From positions 1 through 34,452 of the forward strand of contig SLCC01000179.1 of the NCBI GenBank assembly GCA_007126035.1: DNA of 34,452 nt. Reading direction: 5' to 3'. The notes beneath the pieces were generated by a model, which was not told the origin of the DNA, made no database searches, and saw only the letters and a list, made by a program, of their open reading frames with translations. This stretch comes from Gemmatimonadota bacterium (lineage in GTDB: Bacteria; Gemmatimonadota; Gemmatimonadetes; Longimicrobiales; RSA9). Numbering within the stretch: the stretch's first letter is position 1; every line of letters starts with the position of its first letter. The position numbers and the translations under genes are program-made. Positions 24,778-34,413 of this stretch are shown piece by piece.

Positions 24778-26907
24778 TCATGTCTGGGGCTGCTCCAACT
24801 GTCCATCGATCAGCTCCACCAGGTCGGGAGCTTCCACCTCTCGCTCCAACTGCCCATCGATCAGCTCCACCAGGTCGAGGGCTTCCATCTCTCCCTCCAG
24901 GCCGGCCACCTTGATGGCGTCCTCGATGTTCGTGAGACAGTACGGGCAGGCGGTGACGATCACGTCGGCGCCTGCCTCCCGGGCCTGCTGGACCCTGACC
25001 ACGCCCATCCGCTGCTCCTCCTCGGGCTCGTAGAAGAGCATCAGTCCGCCACCGCCGCAGCAGAAGGCCCGGTCGCGGCAGTTGCCCTCCATCTCGACGC
25101 GCCTCAGGCCGGGGATCCCGTCCAGCGCCCGTCGCGGGGCCTCGTAGCTGCCGTTGTGGCGGCCGAGATAGCAGGGATCGTGGTACGTGTAGGCCTTCGA
25201 CGGGTCCGTCATCGGCTTCAGCGTCAGCTCGCCGCATGCCACCGCGTCCGCGATCAGCTCGCTGACGTGGTGGACCGGAGGGATGTGGTCGTAGTCGTGG
25301 CGCAGCGTGTTCAGCGTGTGCGGGTCGCTCACCACGATCCTCTGCGCCTCCGCCGCCCTGATCGACTCGGTGTTCTCTTCCTTCAGGACCTGGAAGAGCA
25401 TCTCCTCGCCGAAGCGCCGGACGTCGTTGCCACTGTCCTTCTCGGCCGTGCCGATCACCACGAAGTCCACGTCCGCCCGCGCCAGAATGCGCGCGGTGGC
25501 CCGGGCGATATTCTGCATCCGGTCATCGTAGGCGGTGATGCTGTCGACGAAGTACAGCGTCCCGGCCGTCTCCCCGTTCTCCACGAGCTTGACGGGCGTC
25601 CCACTGCCGTTCCCGGTGGCCCACTCCGCGCGCTTCTTCTCGAGCTTGCCCCACGGGTTGCCCCGTTTCTCCAGGGATGCCAGCGGCTTCTGGAGTGACT
25701 GGGGCACGTTGCCGTCGTCCACCATCCCGCGGCGCAGGTCCACGATCTTGTCGATGTACTCGATCCCCAGCGGGCATTCCTCCTCGCATGCGCCGCAGGT
25801 CGTACAGGACCAGATCTCGTCCTCGCCGTAGATCCCGCCCATCAGGGGCGACGGCTCCGCCGCGGACCGGCGGAAGGCCGGGTAGTGCTCGAACGCGTAG
25901 TCGCGCGCCTTGATGCTGACGAACCGGGGCGACAGCGGGCGGCCCACCCGGTTGGCGGGGCAGCGGTCCGAGCAGCGGCCACAGTCCACACAGCTGTAGA
26001 AGTCCAGCATGTGCTTCCACGTGAAGTCCTCGAACGTCTTCACGCCGAAGGATTCCAGATGGTCGAGGTCCGCATCGGGCACGCCGTGCAGCACCGGCTT
26101 GACGGTGCCCGTCTCCAGCCGCATGAAGAACACGCTGAACAGGGAGGTGACCACGTGGAAGTGCTTCCCGAATGGGAGCAGACAGAGGAACGCGAAGAAG
26201 GTCACGTCGTGAACGGCGTACGCCGCCAGGTTGACTGAGGCCAGGGCCGGCACCTCCGTTCCGGACAGCAGCCGCTCGAAGGCCCACGTCAGCGTCAGCG
26301 CCGTGGCATGTCCGGACCCCGCCCCGGCGGCGAACAGGCTCGCCTCGAAGATGCTCTCGGAGACCATCAGGGTCCCGATCAGGCCCAGGACGAGCAGCGC
26401 CTCCGGGGTGTGGTCCTTTCCCAGCTTCTCGGGGACGGCGTAGCGGGCCGGCCGGAACAAGCCCCGGCGCACCGCCAGGATCACCACCGCCACGAACACG
26501 GCCGTCGCCGCATAGTCCTTCACCACGTGGTAGGCGGCGCCGAGGCCTCCGCCGAGCCCCGGCATCTCGAATCCCTCGAAGATCCCCAGGAGCACGAGCT
26601 CCGTCGCCCGGATCGCCAGGACCAGGAACCCGAAGAACACGACTATGTGCAGCACCCCCGCGAGCATGTAGCGAGGCTGCCGCCACTGGGCGAGCCAGTA
26701 CTTCAGGACCATCACGAGCCGCTCGGGGATCCGGCTCAGGCGAGGATCCGGTCGCGCCCGGCGCAAAGGCTCCAGGCGCCGCCAGATCACCCACGCGAAC
26801 ACACCGACCCCCACGAGCGTGACCAGCAGGAACAGCAGGTCCGCCGGGATGCCGGCTATCGTCGCGGACGCCGGAGAGAACGGCCGCTGGACCATGGCGT
26901 CGTCCAT
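24778..26907 (-). CDS. membrane-bound Fe-S ETF:quinone oxidoreductase (EMO/DUF224 type)
   Basis: 709 residues; the ATG at 26907 has AGGGAG upstream. The N-terminal half has about six transmembrane segments with histidines (His87, 127, 233, 251) suited to b-heme binding, as in NarI-like domains. Two 4Fe-4S motifs follow: Cys306/309/312/316 and Cys368/371/374/378. The C-terminal half is HdrB/GlpC-like. Its second CCG motif is intact (DPCY, CCGGGG 616-621, ACPYC 653-657). The first is degenerate: DSITAYD and EKDSGND stand where cysteines are expected. It should move electrons from EtfAB to membrane quinone, replacing the flavoprotein EtfQO. A 17-residue duplication ends the protein. Neighbours on both sides are beta-oxidation and ETF genes. 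Confidence 0.88.
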   Translation of the reverse strand: MDDAMVQRPFSPASATIAGIPADLLFLLVTLVGVGVFAWVIWRRLEPLRRARPDPRLSRIPERLVMVLKYWLAQWRQPRYMLAGVLHIVVFFGFLVLAIRATELVLLGIFEGFEMPGLGGGLGAAYHVVKDYAATAVFVAVVILAVRRGLFRPARYAVPEKLGKDHTPEALLVLGLIGTLMVSESIFEASLFAAGAGSGHATALTLTWAFERLLSGTEVPALASVNLAAYAVHDVTFFAFLCLLPFGKHFHVVTSLFSVFFMRLETGTVKPVLHGVPDADLDHLESFGVKTFEDFTWKHMLDFYSCVDCGRCSDRCPANRVGRPLSPRFVSIKARDYAFEHYPAFRRSAAEPSPLMGGIYGEDEIWSCTTCGACEEECPLGIEYIDKIVDLRRGMVDDGNVPQSLQKPLASLEKRGNPWGKLEKKRAEWATGNGSGTPVKLVENGETAGTLYFVDSITAYDDRMQNIARATARILARADVDFVVIGTAEKDSGNDVRRFGEEMLFQVLKEENTESIRAAEAQRIVVSDPHTLNTLRHDYDHIPPVHHVSELIADAVACGELTLKPMTDPSKAYTYHDPCYLGRHNGSYEAPRRALDGIPGLRRVEMEGNCRDRAFCCGGGGLMLFYEPEEEQRMGVVRVQQAREAGADVIVTACPYCLTNIEDAIKVAGLEGEMEALDLVELIDGQLEREVEAPDLVELIDGQLEQPQT
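24792..24893. repeat. 51-bp tandem duplication in the Fe-S oxidoreductase gene
   Basis: Units 24792-24842 and 24843-24893 differ at about four positions. Each encodes a 17-residue segment containing DLVELIDGQLE, placed just before the stop. The duplication keeps the frame. Confidence 0.92.
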
Positions 26908-26916
26908 GGGATCTCC

Positions 26917-28731
26917 CTATCTGCCCGCGAACGCTTCTTCGGGGATGTCGACCACGACGCTGCTCCCCGATAGGATCACGTCCATCTTGGCGAGCGCGAG
27001 CGGGAGCATGTTCGTGGTGAAGAACTCCGCGCTCCCGAGCTGGCCCTCGTAGAACGCCCGGTCCTTCGGCTTCGCTCCCGCCTCGAGCGCTTCGGCCGCG
27101 ACGCGCGCGCGCCACAGCAGCATCCACCCCACCATGACGTCGCCGCAGACGTCGAGGAACGGGTGCGCGTACCCGGCCGCCACCTGGATCTTCAACATGG
27201 CGGTCAGGCCCAGGTTCCGCCCCACCTCTTCCAGGCGGATCAACGCGCGCTCCATGGCGTCGGCCATCTCGGCGGTCCGGTCCACAGCGGCGGCGGAGTC
27301 GATCGTGGCCCGGATCTCCTCGGCGAGATCGAGGATGGGGCGCCCACCGTTCTGGCCGAGCTTGCGGAAGAGCAGGTCCATGGCCTGGATGCCGTTGGTC
27401 CCTTCGTAGATGGGCGTGATCCGGCAGTCCCGCAGCAGCTGCTCCACCGGGTACTCCTTGATGTAGCCATACCCGCCGAACACCTGGATCCCCAGGTCGC
27501 ACACCTCCAGGCCCCGCTCCGTGGTGTAGGCCTTGGCGATGGGGATCAGGAAGTCCACGATCCCCTGTAGCCGCGCCTTCTCGTCGGGATCGTCCGCCGT
27601 CGCGATCCCATCGGAGCAGTACGAGGTGTAGAGGGAGAGGCTCCGCAGGCTCTCCACGTATACCTTCATGATCATCAGCATGCGTCGCACGTCCGGGTGC
27701 CTGATGATCGGGACGCTGGGTGCTTCCTTGTCCATGATCTGGAGGAGGTCACGGCCCTGGATGCGCTTGCGGGCGTAGTCGAGGGCGTACAGGTACGAGG
27801 CGCTGGCGCAGGCAAGGGCCTGGTCGCCCACCATGAGCCGCGCATCGTTCATCATCAGGAACATCGAGCGCATGCCCTTGTTCGCCTCGCCCAGCAGCAG
27901 ACCCCGGCATTCACCCCTGGTTCCCAGAGCGATGGTGGCGGTGCTGTTGCCGTGGATCCCCATCTTCTCTTCGAGACCGGTGCAGACCACGTCGTTCGGC
28001 TCGCCGAGGCTGCCGTCCTCATTGACCCAGATCTTCGGGACGATGAAGAGGGAGATGCCCCTGGTGCCGGCGGGAGCGCCGTCGATGCGGGCGAGGACCG
28101 GGTGGATGATGTTGTCGGTCAGGTCATGATCGCCGCCAGAGGAGAAGATCTTGGTGCCGACGATGGAGTAGGTCCCGTCCTCGTTCGGGGTGGCCGTGGC
28201 CTGGAGCGCGCCCAGGTCCGAGCCCGCTTCCGGCTCGGTCAGGAGCATGGTGCCGGTCCACTCTCCCGAGTACAGCTTCTTCAGGAAGCGCTTCTTCTGC
28301 TCCTCCGTCCCGAACGTCTCGATGAGCGTGCCGGCGCCATGGGTGAGACCGGCGTACATCACGAACGCGAAGTTCGCCGCGAGCAGGAACTCCGAGGCGG
28401 CCGACGCCACCGACCGGGGCATGCCCTGACCGCCCCACTCGGGGTCCTCGGTCAGGGCCACCCACTCTCCCTCCGTCAGGGCGCTCCACGCCTTGTGGAA
28501 CGACTCGGGCACCGTCACGGCGCCGTTGTCGAACCGGGCCCCGATGCGGTCGCCATCGACCTGCGTCGGAAGGATCTCCTTCACCGCCAGCGTCCTCGCC
28601 TCGGAGATGATCAGGTCGATCGCCTTGCGATTGAACTCGGCGAAGCGCTCGTGTTCGGCGAGAGTCTCGACGTTGAGCTGCTCATGAAGGACGAAGTCCA
28701 CGTCTCTGCGGTCAGCTAGAATCTGGGCCAT
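26917..28731 (-). CDS. long-form acyl-CoA dehydrogenase with C-terminal extension
   Basis: 604 residues from the ATG at 28731 (GAGAGGAAA upstream); the open frame continues upstream by chance through fadA. It catalyses alpha,beta-dehydrogenation of an acyl-CoA with FAD. Signatures are LTEPEAGSDLGALQATA (substrate/flavin loop), GTKIFSSGGDHDL, and QVFGGYGYIKEYPVEQLLRDCRITPIYEGTNGIQA, with the catalytic Glu in YEGTNG. The extra C-terminal domain of about 130 residues is as in the roughly 600-residue enzymes related to DmdC and PF12806-containing dehydrogenases, which act on acyl-CoA or methylthioacyl-CoA substrates. The operon context argues for general fatty acyl-CoA oxidation, electrons going to EtfAB. 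Chain-length preference cannot be told from sequence. Confidence 0.9.
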   Translation of the reverse strand: MAQILADRRDVDFVLHEQLNVETLAEHERFAEFNRKAIDLIISEARTLAVKEILPTQVDGDRIGARFDNGAVTVPESFHKAWSALTEGEWVALTEDPEWGGQGMPRSVASAASEFLLAANFAFVMYAGLTHGAGTLIETFGTEEQKKRFLKKLYSGEWTGTMLLTEPEAGSDLGALQATATPNEDGTYSIVGTKIFSSGGDHDLTDNIIHPVLARIDGAPAGTRGISLFIVPKIWVNEDGSLGEPNDVVCTGLEEKMGIHGNSTATIALGTRGECRGLLLGEANKGMRSMFLMMNDARLMVGDQALACASASYLYALDYARKRIQGRDLLQIMDKEAPSVPIIRHPDVRRMLMIMKVYVESLRSLSLYTSYCSDGIATADDPDEKARLQGIVDFLIPIAKAYTTERGLEVCDLGIQVFGGYGYIKEYPVEQLLRDCRITPIYEGTNGIQAMDLLFRKLGQNGGRPILDLAEEIRATIDSAAAVDRTAEMADAMERALIRLEEVGRNLGLTAMLKIQVAAGYAHPFLDVCGDVMVGWMLLWRARVAAEALEAGAKPKDRAFYEGQLGSAEFFTTNMLPLALAKMDVILSGSSVVVDIPEEAFAGR

Positions 28732-28769
28732 GTTTCCTCTCGAGTGCGTTCGTGCGGTGCGCCTTGGCG

Positions 28770-29936
<1,167 letters not shown>

Positions 29937-32189
29937 CTACCTCGTTTCCTTGACGGTTCCAGCGGGGTCGCCAGTGGCGGCGACCATCGCCTGCTCCTCG
30001 GTATCGGCGGGACCGGCCGGGTCGGCGTCGTGGCCAGCCTCGTGGAACTGCCCGTCCCGCTCGGCGAGCCGCACCATCTGGGCGGTCGGCTCGTAGAGCT
30101 TGCCGAGCGAGCCGTACCTGGCGGCGGTCTCGTTCAGCGCGCGGATACCCACGGCGTCGGCGTACCGGAACGGGCCGCCGCGGAAGGGCGGGAAGCCGAG
30201 CCCGTAGACCAGGGCCATGTCCACCTCGACGGGCGTGTCGACGATGCCGTCCTCGAGGCAGCGGGAGCACTCGATCAGAAGGGGGAGCATCATGCGATCG
30301 ATGATGTCCTGGTCGCTGATCGAAGCGCCGTGGTCGGCCTGGACCAGCGGCTCGAGGAGGGCCTGAGCCTCCTCATCGACGGTCTTCTTCGGCACGCCCT
30401 TCCTGTCGGGCAGGTAGGCGTAGAAGCCCTTGCCGTTCTTCTGCCCGAACCGCTCCGCCTCGAACATGGCGTCGATGGCGGTGCGCCCCGGCGTGGCCAT
30501 GCGGTCCGGGTAGCCTTCCGCCATGACCGCATGCGCGTGGTGCGCCGTGTCGATCCCCACCACGTCCAGCAGGTAGGCCGGCCCCATGGGCCAGCCGAAC
30601 TTCTCCATCACCGCATCGATCCGGAGGAAGTCGACACCGTCGTTGACCAGGCCGAGGAATCCGGCGAAGTAGGGGAACAGGACGCGGTTGACCAGGAAAC
30701 CCGGGCAGTCGTTCACCACGATGGGCGTCTTCCCCATGGCCAGCGCGTATCCGACGGTGGTGGCCACCGCCCGGTCACCGGACTTCTCGCCACGGATGAC
30801 CTCCACCAGCGGCATCTTGTAGACCGGGTTGAAGAAGTGCATGCCGCAGAAGTTCTCCGGCCGCTTCAACCCTTCGGATAGCCGCGTGATCGAGATCGTG
30901 GAGGTGTTGCTCGCCAGCACGGCGTCGTCCTCGACCCGGTCCTCGACCTCGGCCAGGACGGACTTCTTGACCTTCTCGTTCTCCACCACCGCTTCCACCA
31001 CGATGTCCACGTCGTCGAAGTCGCCGTACGAGAGCGTTGGCCGGATCCGGGTCAGGACCTCCGCCATCTCGTCGGACGTCATCCGGTCCCGCGAGACGAG
31101 CTTCCCCAGCAGCTTCCGCGCCTCGGACAGCCCGAGATCGAGGGCCTCCTCGGCGATGTCCTTCATGACGATGGGAACGCCCTGTGACGCGGATTGGTAG
31201 GCGATCCCGCCTCCCATGATCCCGGCACCGAGCACCGCGGCCGACTTCACCTCAGGGGCCGCCTTCGCCGTGGTCCTGGCCACCTTCTTCACGTATTGAT
31301 CGCCCAGGAAGATCGTGACCAGGTTCGCCGCCGTGGGGGTCTTCGCCATCCTGGCGAAGCCCTTCGCCTCGATCTTCAGCGCGTCGTCCCGACCCATGGC
31401 CGCGCCCTGCTGCATCGCCTTGATGGCAGCGACCGGAGACGGATAGTTGGGCCCCGCCTTGCCGGCCACGAAGCCCTTCGCGGTCTCGAACGCCATCATG
31501 CTCTCGACGGGATTGAGCTTCAGGGGCGAAGTCTTCTCGGCCCGGCGCGCCTTCCAGTCCCTCCTGCCAGCCACCGCCTGCTCGAGCAGGTCGAGCGCGC
31601 CCTCCCGGAGCTTGTCCGGCGCGAGCACCGCGTCGACCACCCCCGTCTTGAAGGCCGCCTCGGCGTCGTACTGGCTGCCGCCGGCTATCCATTCGATGGC
31701 GTTGTCGGCGCCGACCAGACGGGAGAGCCGAACCGTGCCGCCGAAGCCCGGGAAGATCCCCAGCTTCGTCTCGGGCAGGCCGATCTTCGCCGTCGACGAC
31801 ATCACCCGATAGTCCGTCGTCAGCGCCAGCTCCAGACCACCGCCGAGGGCGAAGCCGTTGATCGCCGTCACCGTCGGGAAGTCGAAATCCTCGATCGCCG
31901 AGAACATCCGGTGCACGTCGAGGATCCACTCGACCAGCTGACCTTCCGGGTAGCCGAAATACTCGGTGAACTCGGTGATGTCGGCGCCGACTATGAAGCC
32001 GTCCTTGCCGCTCGTTATCAGGAGCCCGCGCACGCCCGCGTCGGCCCCGAGGAGTGCTACCGCCTGGCCCAGCTCCTCCAGGGTAAGCTTGTTGAACTTG
32101 TTGACGGAATCGCCCTGGAGGTCGAACCGCAGCTCCGCCATCCCTCCATCGAGCGTCGAACACTGGATCGACTGACCTTCGAACCTCAC
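29937..32189 (-). CDS. fadB: multifunctional fatty acid oxidation protein FadB
   Basis: 750 residues from a GTG at 32189, chosen because GGAGG lies 5 nt before it and the protein then begins [16 protein letters not shown], aligned with the known N-terminus of FadB; ATG choices upstream add unlikely residues. The N-terminal enoyl-CoA hydratase/isomerase has Glu120 (GGGLE) and Glu140 ([15 protein letters not shown]). The central 3-hydroxyacyl-CoA dehydrogenase has the NAD fold [17 protein letters not shown] and the catalytic His in [30 protein letters not shown] and [14 protein letters not shown] close the dehydrogenase domains. Similarity to Pseudomonas/E. coli FadB is strong over the whole length, apart from an acidic C-terminal tail of about 30 residues. 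First gene of the beta-oxidation operon. Confidence 0.95.
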   Translation of the reverse strand: MRFEGQSIQCSTLDGGMAELRFDLQGDSVNKFNKLTLEELGQAVALLGADAGVRGLLITSGKDGFIVGADITEFTEYFGYPEGQLVEWILDVHRMFSAIEDFDFPTVTAINGFALGGGLELALTTDYRVMSSTAKIGLPETKLGIFPGFGGTVRLSRLVGADNAIEWIAGGSQYDAEAAFKTGVVDAVLAPDKLREGALDLLEQAVAGRRDWKARRAEKTSPLKLNPVESMMAFETAKGFVAGKAGPNYPSPVAAIKAMQQGAAMGRDDALKIEAKGFARMAKTPTAANLVTIFLGDQYVKKVARTTAKAAPEVKSAAVLGAGIMGGGIAYQSASQGVPIVMKDIAEEALDLGLSEARKLLGKLVSRDRMTSDEMAEVLTRIRPTLSYGDFDDVDIVVEAVVENEKVKKSVLAEVEDRVEDDAVLASNTSTISITRLSEGLKRPENFCGMHFFNPVYKMPLVEVIRGEKSGDRAVATTVGYALAMGKTPIVVNDCPGFLVNRVLFPYFAGFLGLVNDGVDFLRIDAVMEKFGWPMGPAYLLDVVGIDTAHHAHAVMAEGYPDRMATPGRTAIDAMFEAERFGQKNGKGFYAYLPDRKGVPKKTVDEEAQALLEPLVQADHGASISDQDIIDRMMLPLLIECSRCLEDGIVDTPVEVDMALVYGLGFPPFRGGPFRYADAVGIRALNETAARYGSLGKLYEPTAQMVRLAERDGQFHEAGHDADPAGPADTEEQAMVAATGDPAGTVKETR

Positions 32190-32194
32190 GGGGA

Positions 32195-32199
32195 CCTCC
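32195..32199 (-). promoter_or_regulatory. ribosome binding site that decides the fadB start
   Basis: GGAGG (minus strand) with 5 nt to the GTG at 32189. No comparable site precedes the in-frame ATG codons at 32240 or further upstream. Confidence 0.7.
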
Positions 32200-32247
32200 G
32201 TTTCGTACCTGAATGAGCACCCACCCAGCGAATCCTTCATGGCGGCC

Positions 32248-32266
32248 GGGGGGGGGCGAGAAAAAA
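32248..32266. repeat. homopolymer runs in the fadB leader
   Basis: A run of nine G (32248-32256) is followed by cgag and then six A (32261-32266). On the transcribed strand this reads T6 then C9, about 60 nt before the fadB start. The T run could also end a terminator for the upstream pspC gene, but only a weak 4-bp stem precedes it. Confidence 0.6.
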
Positions 32267-32339
32267 GGGATGGCTCCGCCGACCCGCCAATGGTCATGGA
32301 GGCCGGAGAGAAAGGCTGCGCTTGGGGCTGGGAAACAGG

Positions 32340-32362
32340 CGCCCGGGGTTGGAGCCCGGGCG
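32340..32362 (-). terminator. hairpin between pspC and fadB
   Basis: cgcccggg (32340-32347) pairs with cccgggcg (32355-32362) around gttggag; 8-bp perfect stem. It lies about 140 nt after the pspC stop and about 150 nt before fadB. It is followed in the minus direction by CCTGTTT, so it could end pspC transcription or be a leader structure for fadB. Confidence 0.45.
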
Positions 32363-32381
32363 TTGATCGTCTGGGGTCAAC

Positions 32382-32439
32382 ATTTTACGTCCCCTTGGCA
32401 TTTTCCTTCACAATGCACCTGTGGACGCCAGTGGGTCAA
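32382..32439 (-). promoter_or_regulatory. candidate promoters for the fadB operon
   Basis: The roughly 310 bases between fadB and pspC hold no gene. On the minus strand TAAAAT (32387-32382) is a good -10 match but lacks a good -35. Further upstream TTGACC (32439-32434) is followed after 18 nt by CATTGT. Both are weak and either may be chance. GGGTCAA occurs twice in the region (plus strand, about 32374 and 32433). Confidence 0.3.
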
Positions 32440-32501
32440 GGGCTCTCGGCTCGGTACGACCGGGAAGCTGGGCGGCGGGGGCCACTTCCAAAAGCGCGCC
32501 G

Positions 32502-32708
32502 TCACACTGCGCTGCGTCGCTCCGGGATCATGAACCATAGCACCAGGTACACCAGGATGCCCGGGAACGCGGCGGAGATGATGGACAAGGCAACGTAGCC
32601 GAAGCGGACCCGGGTCGCCGACCAGCCGAAATACTCGGCCAGGCCGCCGCAGACGCCGGCGATGACGCGGTCGGTCGTGGAGCGGGCGAGCTTGGTTCTG
32701 GGACTCAT
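32502..32708 (-). CDS. small PspC-domain membrane protein
   Basis: 68 residues from the ATG at 32708, with GGAGG upstream. It consists of one PspC domain: KLARSTTDRVIAGVCGGLAEYFGW is the diagnostic N-terminal signature, followed by a hydrophobic segment VALSIISAAFPGILVYLVLWFMI. Proteins of this kind sit in the inner membrane and are linked to envelope stress through the phage shock response; stand-alone short versions without pspA/pspB, as here, have no defined role. It lies 61 nt downstream of the DUF1028 gene on the same strand and may be co-transcribed with it. Confidence 0.88.
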   Translation of the reverse strand: MSPRTKLARSTTDRVIAGVCGGLAEYFGWSATRVRFGYVALSIISAAFPGILVYLVLWFMIPERRSAV

Positions 32709-32769
32709 GATGGACCTCCGGGTTCGGTACGCGGGCAAGTTAACACGCCCGGCAACGCTCGACCCGGAG

Positions 32770-33456
32770 TCAGACCGTCCCTTCACTGCCCCGGTAGTCG
32801 AACCCGCCCAGCGGGTCGTCCCGGGTCGGCAGCATCAGGACCTCGGGGAGCAGGTCGCGGCCGAGGGTCGCGCGCAGACGATGCAGCTCCTCCAGCGGCC
32901 TGTCGGCGTCGTCCACCCGCAGGTCCCATAGCGGGTACGCCTCCGAGCCCATGACCAGGATGGTGGCCGAACGGTGGCCCTTCGTGTCGCCGCCCGCGTC
33001 CTCGCCGGCGTCGATGGCGGCCAGCAGCCGATCCACCATGGCCGCTCCCTCGGCGGCGAGATAGGCCTCGATAGCGGCGTCCACCACCTCGGGACCGACC
33101 AGCCGATTGCCCTGGCACGCAAAGTACGGCCCCGTGGTCTGGCCCTTCCAGTCCTCCGGCAGCGAGCCGGTGTGCGCCGCCGAGCGTCCCTGGCGGTCCA
33201 CGAGGCCAAGCTGCCGTCCCTCACGCCCCGGGTCTCGCTCGATCAGAAGCGCCACTGCCTCGTCCGCCGGCACGCCCTCGCTCATCAGGTCGAGCCCGTC
33301 AAAGGCCAGGTAGGGATTCACCATGGCCTGCGACGCGGCAGCACCGACGCCCGCGCGCGCGTGCGCCACCAGCTTGCCCACACCCGGCATGGCGGTCATG
33401 GCCGCGACGCCGACTGCGCCGTTGACGGGGTCCGTGGCGATCAGGGAGAAGGTCAT
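32770..33456 (-). CDS. DUF1028 family protein
   Basis: 228 residues beginning MTFSLIATDPVNGAVGVAAM, the characteristic start of DUF1028 (PF06267), a family with an Ntn-hydrolase-like fold and no firmly assigned reaction. Other family stretches are GVGAAASQAMVNPYLAFDGLDLMSEG, QLGLVDRQGRSAAHTG, YFACQGNRLVGPEVVDAA and ending LWDLRVDDADRPLEELHRL. There is no signal peptide. It lies divergently from vapBC and upstream of pspC. The ribosome site before the ATG at 33456 is weak, but the N-terminus matches the family. Confidence 0.88.
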   Translation of the reverse strand: MTFSLIATDPVNGAVGVAAMTAMPGVGKLVAHARAGVGAAASQAMVNPYLAFDGLDLMSEGVPADEAVALLIERDPGREGRQLGLVDRQGRSAAHTGSLPEDWKGQTTGPYFACQGNRLVGPEVVDAAIEAYLAAEGAAMVDRLLAAIDAGEDAGGDTKGHRSATILVMGSEAYPLWDLRVDDADRPLEELHRLRATLGRDLLPEVLMLPTRDDPLGGFDYRGSEGTV

Positions 33457-33549
33457 CGACGGTGTCCGTGGTCAGAGGAACGGGGAGCGCCCGTGAACAG
33501 GTATACCGGGCTCGACGCGCATGTGTCAACCGACGAAGCGGCCCAGCAC

Positions 33550-33577
33550 TTGCCCGGCTCCCGAGATGGTGTAATTC
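33550..33577 (+). promoter_or_regulatory. candidate promoter of vapBC
   Basis: TTGCCC (33550-33555), 16-nt spacer, TAATTC (33572-33577), ending 27 nt before the vapB start. This is the only locally AT-rich stretch in the divergent region. No obvious inverted-repeat operator was found. Confidence 0.35.
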
Positions 33578-33604
33578 TTCATTTAGGGTGGAAGGAGAGA
33601 TGCC

Positions 33605-33877
33605 ATGCCGTTGAACATCAAGAACCGGGAAGTGGAGCGGTTGGCGGCAGAAGTGGCCAGCCTGACGGGCGAAACGAAGACGGAAGCCGTGCGCCGAGCG
33701 TTGGTGGAGCGCAGGGCGCGGCTGAGATCGCGGATCGCAGACGCGGGGGGTAGCGGGCGCATCCTTCGGTTCCTCGAGCACGAAGTGTGGGCGCGGGTCC
33801 CTGACGACCAGATCGGCCGGGCCCCGGACCGGCGCGAGCGGGAGACGATCCTCGGGTATGGTCCGGAAGGCGTATGA
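33605..33877 (+). CDS. vapB: VapB-type antitoxin
   Basis: 90 residues; the ATG at 33605 is preceded by GGAAGGAGAG. The sequence MPLNIKNREVERLAAEVASL then TGETKTEAVRRALVERRARL is the typical ribbon-helix-helix-like N-terminus of the Rv0623/PF07704 VapB group. The C-terminus with RFLEHEVWARVPDDQIG and ETILGYGPEGV is the toxin-binding part seen in these antitoxins. It neutralises VapC and normally represses its own promoter with it. Its TGA overlaps the vapC ATG (ATGA), the usual coupling that keeps antitoxin in excess. Confidence 0.92.
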   Translation: MPLNIKNREVERLAAEVASLTGETKTEAVRRALVERRARLRSRIADAGGSGRILRFLEHEVWARVPDDQIGRAPDRRERETILGYGPEGV

Positions 33878-34260
33878 TCGTAGACGCATCCGCGATCCTG
33901 GCGGTGATCTTCCGGGAGCCCGGCTACGATGCTCTGCTGGCAAAGCTCCAATCCGCCGAAGCCGTGGCGGTCGGAGCCCCGACGCTTGCGGAAGCGGGAA
34001 TCGTGCTGCACGCGCGCCTGGGCGACGCTTCGCGAGGTCTCATCGAGCGGATCCTCGACGAACTCTCGATCCAGGAGATTCCCTTCGGGGAGGTCCACTG
34101 GAGGGAGGCGGTCGACGCGTTCCGGCGGTTCGGCAAGGGCCGGCATCCCGCCGGTCTCAACTTCGGTGACTGCCTCACCTACGCCGCCGCCAAACTATCA
34201 GGAGAGCCGCTCCTGTTCGTAGGGGAGGATTTCGCCCGAACCGATCTGGAGCGGGCCTGA
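33874..34260 (+). CDS. vapC: VapC-type PIN-domain ribonuclease toxin
   Basis: 128 residues with a complete PIN domain: Asp4 (MIVDASAIL), Glu in PTLAEAGIVL, the GDCLTYAAAKL motif with its acidic residue, and FVGEDFARTDL with the last acidic residue. These bind Mg2+ or Mn2+ for RNA cleavage; VapC toxins typically cut tRNA or the sarcin-ricin loop of 23S rRNA. The target here cannot be told. All catalytic positions are present, so the toxin looks active. The start overlaps vapB by 4 nt. It is followed after 153 nt by tRNA-Pro. Confidence 0.93.
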   Translation: MIVDASAILAVIFREPGYDALLAKLQSAEAVAVGAPTLAEAGIVLHARLGDASRGLIERILDELSIQEIPFGEVHWREAVDAFRRFGKGRHPAGLNFGDCLTYAAAKLSGEPLLFVGEDFARTDLERA

Positions 34261-34373
34261 ACCGACGCTGCTGGAGGGCAGCGCTATCGCACGCAACGCC
34301 CGCCCGTTCCGCCAGAAGATATGGGATCCGGGGTGCGCGGTCTTGCGTTGCCGTGCCACGGCTCCTCGCGGGG

Positions 34374-34402
34374 TTGTGACCCGCCGCCCCTGCCGCCATC
34401 TT
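34374..34402 (+). promoter_or_regulatory. candidate promoter of tRNA-Pro
   Basis: TTGTGA (34374-34379), 17-nt spacer, CATCTT (34397-34402); transcription would start a few bases before the tRNA at 34414. The match is modest, but the placement is right. Confidence 0.35.
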
Positions 34403-34413
34403 TACCGCACCTT

